Shown: piece by piece, positions 56,820 through 64,000 of the stretch
Position numbering within the stretch: the first letter of the stretch is position 1
Layout: each line of letters starts with the position of its first letter
DNA from: Brachionus manjavacas
Lineage: Eukaryota; Rotifera; Eurotatoria; Ploima; Brachionidae
Direction of reading: 5' to 3'
Assembly: GCA_019054805.1 (NCBI GenBank)
Contig: JAHQIY010000001.1
Span: 1,612,001 to 1,676,000, forward strand
Length of the DNA stretch: 64,000 nucleotides
Position numbers and translations under genes: made by a program
The notes under the pieces: model-generated
Told to the model about the DNA's origin: nothing
What the model saw: the letters and a program-made list of their open reading frames with translations, nothing else
Databases searched by the model: none

Positions 56820-59800
56820 ATGAATTTTAACAATTTAGGGCTTGAAAATTTTCTGCTACCTTTAGTTGATCAATCATGGATTAATAAATTAAAGAATACT
56901 CAATTCGATTTTTTATTTTTACTCAAAGCTACCACTTTATCAATTGCTGGTTTGAGTCTATTTTATCTTGGGTAGGCTAATTTCTTTAATTATTTAAAAT
57001 ATTGATTACTTAAATTAAAATTTAAAGTAAAATTTGGTACTCTTATCGCTTTTTCAAAATAAGAGGCTTAAAAAACCCAGAACATGAGTTTTTTTACGGA
57101 AATTTTCGCCAATTTCACAAGAACAAAAATTATTCTGAAATGGTAAAAAAATGGACCAAAGAGTTCGGTAAGACATATGGATATTTTGAAGGACACTTGC
57201 CAGTCATTGTGACCAGCGATTTAGAATTTATCCAAGAAGTTTTCATCAAACAATCAACCAACTTTTCGGCCAGAAAAAAATCATATCTAAATAGAAAAGA
57301 AAACGATCCATACATTGATTTGTTTGAATCTACCCAAGGCAGATGGAAGCGTATGAGAATGATCATGAACCCGACATTCTCTTCAGCTAAATTAAGAGAG
57401 GTGAAATTTAATAAAGAAAACGAAATTATTATTTTTTTGTAATTTTATTTTAAAGTTGGGTCCTCTTCTTGTAAATTGTGCTGATCGATTAATCGATGTG
57501 TTGAACAAAGAAGGCGATGCTGAGATAAATGTGTCAGAGTATTTCAAGAGATTCACCATGGATAGTATTTGGAACTGTGCCTTTGGTGTTGACATTAACA
57601 TGCAATATGATTTAAATAATGGTTATTATGAAAGATCAGAGAGCATATTTAGAGATACTGCTTATCCAAGAATACCCGAATATTTGGGAGTCTACTTTTA
57701 CGAATTTAAAGAGATTATTTTGAATAGTATGTTTTTCATCAACAAAATTGCGTGTAAATTTGTAGATCAAGAAAATTGGCATGCGTATTTTTGGCTCAAG
57801 CACAAAATTGGCAACTTGCTAAGACAAAGAGAAATGGATTCGAAAAATAAAAGAAAGGATTACATTCAAATTTTAATGGATGCTAAAATTGTTTATGAAA
57901 ATGAAAGAAAAAATTGTAATGGAGACATAAAAAGATTTATAACTGAACAAGTAAATTTGTAAAAATTGAAGAGTTTTTTTTTATAATTATAAATATTCTA
58001 AGGAAATAGAAGCAAATCTTTTGCTTTTTATGCTTGCCGGCTATGAGACCACTAGCACTGCATTGAGTTATTCCAGTCATGTTTTAGCTACTCATCCTGA
58101 TGAACAACTGAGGCTACATGATGAAATATCATCTGTTTTTGGAAATGATTTGAGCTTAATTAATTCCGACTCTGTCCAAGAGTTGAAATATTTGGACTGT
58201 TTTGTGAAAGAAGTTCTCAGATATTATCCGATAGCAAATACGTAAACATTTAAAAATATTCTTTTTTGAACAAAAATCATATTCTTTATGATAAATTTGA
58301 TCTAAAGAAAATTTAAAAATTAAGATTCTATTTAAAAAAAATTTTAGATCGGAAAGAAATTTATTTTTCATAAAAGGCAATGACCATTACCTTTTATTTC
58401 ATGCCATTTCTTTAAAATTCTCGGTGATTTTGACTTAAAAAGACATCCAAGTTTCGATAGATTTTTTGATGTTTTTTAGTGCTAAGAAATAATAGAGATT
58501 TAGAAACAAGTGGTTGTCTGTTGATTCAGATTTTGAAAATTTGAGATTTAGATTTCATTATTTACAAAAATTTTGCAGAAAAAATATTTTTTTTTCAAAA
58601 TGGTAAATATGATTTTTTTTATCGAAATTAGTCAATTTTTCTTACAAAATCTAATGTAAAAGTTCAATTATTTTAGAAATCATTCGAAATAGAAAAGAAT
58701 TTTTAATCATTTTGTTTTATATAAGAAAATTTTTTTTAAACTTCTTTTTGTTTCCAGATTTCTCTTGATCATCTAAGTCATAGTTTTCATTTCAAAAAAA
58801 TGCAAAAAAAGAATGAACCCTCAATTGAACACCATTTCCATACATTTATTAATTCATTCTAGTTAATTTAAAGCCCCATGTGCACAATAATATTAATAGA
58901 AAATACAAAGTAGAAAAAATTAATTAGAAAATTGGAATAGAATTATGGAAAAAAAATTATCTTTAGAAGGTCATTTAATATATTATAGAAAATAAAAAAG
59001 TCAAAATTTAATTCCATTTAATTTGATTCGGGAGACAACAAATTAAACCGAACCAACAAAAAATCTTTATATTAAGCACGAAGTAATGTCAAGGTATACC
59101 AGCAAACCGAGACTCTTTGTTAAGTTAGCTAACAGTATTTTTAGCTATTTTTAAAAATTTAATGTTGCCACCAAATCTCCTACTTTTTAGTTGTATTCCC
59201 ACAAACTAATCATCTTGAGACTGAAGTAGCAGTAAAACAGGCGCCATTTCATTTGGTATATTATTAATAAGCTTAAAGAACAGTCCATCTCTCCATAGTT
59301 TTATCAAAAGCTTTACTTGCATCTAAGAAGATAGCATGAAGTTTTAAAATGTCCTGTCGATAAAAGTTAATAGTCTCATTTATTATAAAAAACGCATGTT
59401 TGCATGAAACTTTTTTTTCTAGCCATTTATTTAATAAAAGCTGTTCATTTTTCCTGACAAAAATTAAAATTTTTTCAGAGGTCATATATTTGTTACAAAA
59501 GTTGGGTACATAAGTGGAACTCGAAGCGATAAATTCAAAAAAATTGTGACTAATCTTATTTTTTTGAAGACAATTGTATTCAAAAGCTCTATAAACAAAA
59601 TATAAAAAAAATTTTATTTAAAAAAATTTAATTTTTTAGAGTCGTAGCACGTAGATGCACTAAGAAGACGACAATAAAAGGCATTGATATTCCTGTGGAT
59701 ACACCAATAGCTGTTGATGTAATGAGCATTCATTTTGATGCTGATCTATGGGGACCACAAGATCCCAACCAGTTCTATCCACCTAGGCACGAAGTCAAGA

Positions 59801-60024
59801 GAAATCCGCTGGCATTTATGGCTTTTGGAAATGGACCGAGAAATTGTATCGGCATGAAATTTGCTTTGATTGAGCTCAAGATTGCTTTGGTCAAGTTGAT
59901 AATGAGTTTTGAAATTTTATCAATAAAAAGAGATAGTAATGATTTAGAACTTGAAGAAGGTGTTGTTCGATATATCAAAAATGGTTCTAAAGTTTTTATC
60001 AAAAAACGTATTTTAATTACCTAA
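56820..60024 (+). CDS. Cytochrome P450, CYP3-like, copy C (unusual intron 3, expanded intron 4)
   Basis: Exons 56820-56971, 57028-57400, 57456 to 57950 or 57958, 58004 or 58011 to 58241, and 59640-60024. With the exon boundaries used by A and B (57950/58004) the I-helix exon is one base short and the frame breaks. Using the alternative GT at 57959 and AG at 58009-58010 instead (52-bp intron) restores the frame, with the same total exon length as in B; the protein would be about 547 residues. AGYETT, KEVLRYYP and FGNGPRNCIG are present. Intron 4 is 1.4 kb against about 51 bp in A and B, and contains a reverse transcriptase fragment. Either a gene with shifted splice sites or a young pseudogene. 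Confidence 0.75.
58242..59639 (+). other. Expanded intron 4 of P450 copy C
   Basis: 1398 bp in place of about 51 bp in copies A and B. It contains the minus-strand reverse transcriptase fragment at 59205-59490; the rest is AT-rich and unrecognised. Confidence 0.7.
59205..59490 (-). pseudogene. Non-LTR reverse transcriptase fragment
   Basis: A 70-codon minus-strand frame includes KKVSCKHAFFIINETINFYR and AIFLDASKAFDKT, the latter being the first catalytic-Asp block (F-x-D-x-x-K-AFD) of non-LTR reverse transcriptases. Only this part is left. Orientation is opposite to the P450 in whose intron it sits. Confidence 0.75.
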
Positions 60025-60163
60025 ATAAATCAAGATAATTAAAAACAAATTTTTGCTTAAATATTTGTCATTTACACCAAATCTTACATTCTTTGAAAAT
60101 AATTATTATGAATATACAAAGTTTTCAGAATGTTTTTAAATCTTTGAAAAAAAAATCACTAAA

Positions 60164-61275
60164 ATGAACAACTTAAAATTTATGAATATTGAGCAGCTTT
60201 TTGAAAAAATTGGACAGATTGAGTTAAACCCTTTGAACATTTTAAAAGCATCTTCAATTACATTAGCTGGCATTGGTCTTGTTTATCTAAGGTAACTTTG
60301 AATGGTAAAATGTTTCTGATTCAAATAATATTTTATTCTCATAAAAAACAGCAAAATCTGGTATTCTTATCGGTTTTTAAAAAAAAGAGGCCTCAAAAGT
60401 CCAAAACATGAGTTCTTTTACGGAAATTTCCGACAAATTTATAGAAATAAGAACTATTCTGAAATGTTAAGAGAATGGACCAAAGAGTTCGGTAAGACAT
60501 ATGGATATTTTGAAGGACACTTGCCAGTCATTGTGACCAGCGATTTAGAATTTATCCAAGAAGTTTTCATCAAACAGTCGACCAACTTTTCGGCCAGAAA
60601 AAAAGGCTTTTTAAGCCGAAAAGATGATGATCCTAATTCGGACTTATTTCAGTCAACTAAAGGCAGATGGAAGCGCATGCGAATGATCATGAACCCGACA
60701 TTCTCTTCAGCTAAATTAAGAGAGGTAAAATTTAATAAAGAAAAAGAAATTATTCTCTTTTTTGTAATTTTATTTTAAAGTTGGGTCCTCTTCTTGTAAA
60801 TTGTGCTGATCGATTAATCGATGTGTTGAACAAAGAAGGCGATGCTGAGATAAATGTGTCAGAGTATTTCAAGAGATTCACCATGGATAGTATTTGGAAC
60901 TGTGCCTTTGGTGTTGACATTAACATGCAATATGATTTAAATAATGGTTATTATACCAAATCTGAAGAAGTCTTCTATATTACATCAGATTGGTCATTTT
61001 TGCAATATATTTGCTTTTTTTTTTGGGAATTTAGCGATTATTTTATAATTATTTACTCTAAAATTATGAAAAATTTAGCCATTTTTATTGATCATAAGAA
61101 ACTTTGTCCTTATTTCTGGCTTCGAAAAACTATTCGTCATTTGGTCTTGAAACGTCTTAATCAAGGTGTAGTCAGAAATAAGGATTATATTCAATTATTA
61201 CTTGATGCAAATGCTGAATATTATTCTGAAAAATCATTTAATTATCATGAGATAAAGAGAGTGTTTATGAAATAA
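60164..61275 (+). pseudogene. Truncated cytochrome P450, copy D (no I-helix or haem-binding region)
   Basis: Exons 60164-60291, 60352-60724 and 60781-61275 are intact in frame and would give about 331 residues: anchor, B-C region and F-G region. Just where exon 3 should end, the sequence runs into TAATGATTTAGAACTTGAAG, which belongs to the last exon (the same string occurs in copy C at about 59936). The rest to about 61351 is the P450 C-terminal tail and 3' UTR as in copy B. The I-helix exon and the haem loop are deleted, so no monooxygenase activity is possible. It may still be transcribed. Confidence 0.88.
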
Positions 61276-62325
61276 TGATTTAGAACTTGAAGAAGGCGTT
61301 GTAAGATTTCCCAAGAATGGTGTTAAAATTTTCTTGAAAAAACGAATTTAAATAGTTTTATTTGAGAAATTTTTTTTCTAATTTTATTTTAGATTTTTCA
61401 AAAATATTCGAATTTTATTGAATTCTTAGTTAATTCAAATTTTTATAAAGTACTATTCTGATTATCTTTATTTATTAAATTTTGTATTTTTGTTTATTTA
61501 AATATAGTAAAAATAAAGTTTAATTTTGCATTTCTTTTTAAAAAATTTATTAAGAAATATTCCATCCTTAATCTGATATCACTGAAACCAACTAGACATC
61601 TTGTATCAGTTGTAGTTATTAATAAATTAAATTTAAAAAATCTTTTTTTAGAAATTCTTCTTGTTAGTTAGTTTTTATGTTGTTTAATTAAGGAAATTTA
61701 ATCAATTTAATTATCGATATATATTTACTTTTAAATATTTTAAACTAAAGATTGCTCATTTTGTTTAGTTTGTTTATTTTGAACTTTTGCATTTTTTAAT
61801 TTATACAGAATTAAATGTCTAGAACAAAGATAAGTTGTATAGTTATTTAAAAAATAGAAAAAATTAATAACCACCTTTAAAAATATCTGTCGCAGTTTTT
61901 GATTTTAGAGAACGTTTAGAATTGTGTATCCTTGCCGTACGAAGAGAATAAACTTTTCTAGATAAGGCCTTACAAAAGCACAATACAACAGCCTCGTTAA
62001 TCAAAATCAAGCGATCATAGTTAAACTTGCAGAGAATCATGGCATACCTAGTCAAAAGCTTTCGCAAAGTAAAGTAATACCACTAGACCATCGAATCCTG
62101 AATATCAGCCGATTCCAAATGGCAAGTGAAAAATATCAAAATCATTTTTGTCGGATTCATTTAATTAATTTATTAGATTAAATCGACCTTTAATTTAAAT
62201 TTACAAAGTAAATAAGCAACTTGAATTTCATGATTATGATCAAAACTTAATTGATTAGAATCTAAAAAAAAAAGATGAATTTTTTTTTTCAAACATGAAA
62301 CATTTATCATTTTAATTAAAAAAAC
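61276..62325. other. 3' flank of the P450 array
   Basis: Begins with the orphaned C-terminal P450 sequence (to about 61351), then AT-rich DNA. A 67-codon minus-strand frame at 61864-62067 is unrecognised. An AT-rich repeat arm starts at about 62216 (CAACTTGAATTTCATGATTA) and has an inverted partner near 63413, enclosing the element at 62326-63081. Confidence 0.5.
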
Positions 62326-63081
62326 GGGTCTTGTTGCTTATATGGCCAATTAACTTTTTGTCAATTAGTGGCCAAAAAACCTAATATATTGGCCGTCAAT
62401 TTTTTTACTTGGCCAGCTTTTTTTTTATCTGGCCACAAAATATGACAACATTTAAAATAAAAAATTGTAACTTAAATTTGCACCTCAACTGTTTGTTTAG
62501 GAGGCGAGAATCGACGAGTCGCTGTTTGTTAAAGTATACTATATACTATACTACCCGACACGATGTTTTTTCAAAAATGAGCACGTGCGATGAACACAGT
62601 GATGATAAATTTGATGTATAAGAAGTAGATAGGAATACAACTGAACTTCCTTTGTATGAGTCCGGTGGTGAAGATGAAGTTGAATTAGTTGAAATTCCGT
62701 GTACTAGTACGAGAAAAACAACAGCGTCTGATTTGGTAACTGTTAGCTCAATTCCCATCAAAGAGCATCAAGTCGTTTCAGAAGTTTTTGAGTCAAACAA
62801 GAGTGGAGGAAAAAAAAGGAGAGGAAGACCAAGAAAAGAAGACACAAAAACCGATTAAGGTAATGAGACTGAAAATAATTGCATAAATCATAAAAATTAT
62901 AACTTGAGGAAAAGAAAAAATTAGATGATTTTGTTTAAAATTGGCCATATTTTTTTTTTGATTGGACACGAATTTTTTAATTTGGACAGGAAATTTTTTT
63001 TTTTTTCAATAAATTTTTTTTGCCACTAATTGATGAAAAGTTAATTGGCCTGGCCATTTGACCATATAAGCAACAAGACCC
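62326..63081 (+). mobile_element. Second Merlin-type element with AT-hook reading frame, 8-bp TSD
   Basis: Ends GGGTCTTGTTGCTTATATGG and its exact inverse finishing at 63081; the inverted similarity continues (AATTAACTTTT..TCAATTAGTGGC). The flanks are an exact 8-mer, AAAAAAAC, at 62318-62325 and 63082-63089. The end sequence GGGTCT..TTG and 8-bp duplication resemble the Merlin-like element at 15679. TGGCCA-rich motifs repeat in the subterminal regions. The interior holds the open frame described next. Confidence 0.75.
62577..62858 (+). pseudogene. Transposon-borne acidic/AT-hook protein, one in-frame stop
   Basis: From the ATG at 62577 the frame runs 94 codons to a TAA at 62856-62858, with one in-frame TAA at about 62619-62621. 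The protein is acidic (SGGEDEVELVEIP) and ends in a classical AT-hook, KKRRGRPRKE. It is probably the N- or C-terminal piece of the element's own protein, kept when the catalytic part was lost. No family could be named. Confidence 0.5.
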
Positions 63082-63706
63082 AAAAAAACCAATCTTTTTT
63101 TTTCTAATTGGTCTTTAATTGATTCTTCTAAAATTTTTTAAAACTTTAAACAAATTTAAAATTCACATTTAGGTATCTAAATTGCGGCTTAAAATGAGTT
63201 TATAGATTTCAGAGAAAGAAAGTTAAATTATGTATTGCGAAAATTGATTAAGATTTTATTTTACTTCAGATAAAAATTCATTTAATATTCTTCCTAATTT
63301 ATTAAGTTAACCCATTTAGTATTAATAAAATTGATTAAAATACCGTTTTTTTTAAATCAAAAACTTAAATTCTTTATACTTAATTTGCATTTGATCATGA
63401 ACTTCAATTTGCCGGCAAATCAAGTTTAAAATAAAAAAAAAAATTTGAATTTTTAATTGTAGCTATTTAAGAATTTTAAAATTTGGATTAATCACAAAAA
63501 GAGATTGATATTAAAATTTCATAAAAGTAATTGTTTAATTGCTCTCTAAATTCTCTCTCAATATATTTTATTATTCATTTAAATTATCTAAAATAGAAAA
63601 AAATTATCTTTTTTGAGTCAATTTTTGATTAACTTTTTTGATCACAAGATTTTGCTATATTTTGAATATTTTAAATTTTTTTCTTTTATTAATTAAGCAA
63701 CTAAAA
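63082..63706. other. Upstream region of the arrestin-domain gene
   Basis: AT-rich. Contains the right arm of the outer repeat (ending near 63413, CTTCAATTTGCC). No promoter motif is called. Confidence 0.4.
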
Positions 63707-64000
63707 ATGGGTTATCTTGAAAATTTGGAAATACATTTTTTGCGGTCTAACCGAGTCTATTTTTCCGGTGAAACAATTCACGGCTCGCTTAAATTCAACA
63801 TAATCGAACCAGTTATTTTAAAATCAATAAATTTATCTATAAATGGATACAGTTCTTGCCGAGTAAAAAAAAAAGATTCAAATAATTATGTCAATGGCTT
63901 TGAGCCTTATCTTAAGGCCACGATCTTCTTTTTACCTCAAAATATTACCGAGCACGAGCTTGATCCTGGTTCTTACAACTACGACTTCCAAATAGATCTA
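63707..64000 (+). CDS. Arrestin-domain (alpha-arrestin, ARRDC-like) protein, 3'-partial
   Basis: Alpha-arrestins are adaptors that link membrane proteins to ubiquitin ligases for trafficking. The ATG at 63707 opens 98 codons to the window edge without an intron. The N-terminal arrestin beta-sandwich is visible: SNRVYFSGETIHGSLKFNI, then ILKSINLSINGYSSC, and the family block ITEHELDPGSYNYDFQIDL that precedes the usual Leu-Pro. The distal domain and PPxY motifs, if any, lie outside the window. Confidence 0.9.
   Translation, partial: MGYLENLEIHFLRSNRVYFSGETIHGSLKFNIIEPVILKSINLSINGYSSCRVKKKDSNNYVNGFEPYLKATIFFLPQNITEHELDPGSYNYDFQIDL

Noticed and set aside
61864..62067. 67-codon minus-strand frame near the P450 array
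   Set aside because: No recognisable motif; could be transposon debris but nothing supports a call.
62050..62120. tRNA-like A-box on the minus strand (TGGTCTAGTGGTA)
   Set aside because: No B-box (GGTTCGANTCC) at the proper distance and no acceptor stem could be formed, so it is at most a decayed tRNA or SINE head.

Overview
The window is AT-rich metazoan nuclear DNA, gene-poor and full of transposon debris. Most introns inside genes are 46-62 bp (canonical GT...AG), mixed with a few of 1.3-4.4 kb that have swollen by transposon insertion. Gene content (POLR3B, a retromer-type sorting nexin, a SAND-domain factor, WDR91, ZFAND4, a class A GPCR, a CYP3-like P450 array, an alpha-arrestin) together with the composition fits a small-bodied invertebrate. 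A monogonont rotifer such as Brachionus would suit, but the species cannot be proven from the sequence alone.

Layout. 1-5.2 kb: POLR3B (+), 5' end outside the window. 7.8-13.8 kb: sorting nexin SNX1/2 (-), with a 4.3 kb intron holding two non-LTR reverse transcriptase fragments and a MITE. 15.7-16.6 kb: a Merlin-like element with long, nearly identical terminal inverted repeats (TIRs). 19.2-20.5 kb: SAND-domain gene (+). 21.4-25.3 kb: transposon nest, namely a piggyBac remnant with TTAA ends interrupted by two non-LTR copies, then Tc1/mariner and MULE relics. 26.4-29.8 kb: WDR91 (+). 29.8-31.1 kb: a degenerate tandem repeat. 31.5-39.4 kb: ZFAND4 (+), whose large intron holds a second piggyBac-like element, a CR1/L2 fragment, a FLYWCH fragment and two hAT-type MITEs. 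39.4-44.2 kb: nothing recognisable. 44.2-45.5 kb: neuropeptide-type GPCR (+). 45.7-46.2 kb: small unknown three-exon gene (+). 46.4-61.4 kb: four P450 copies (+), interrupted by a MULE (49.8-51.9 kb) and an inverted-repeat element (53.2-53.6 kb). 62.3-63.1 kb: a second Merlin-type element carrying an AT-hook reading frame. 63.7 kb to end: start of an arrestin-domain gene (+).

The most notable signal is the P450 array. Blocks of almost identical DNA, introns included, alternate with strongly diverged blocks. The diverged blocks fall where P450 substrate-recognition regions SRS1, SRS2/3 and SRS6 are expected. This looks like gene conversion of the core combined with retained diversity in the substrate pocket. 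One copy (D) has lost its haem-binding part, one (C) appears to keep its frame by shifting both ends of one intron, and one (A) has an extra intron.

The transposon layer is unusually readable by eye: at least eight insertions have exact target-site duplications or matching TTAA ends, so their boundaries can be given to the base.
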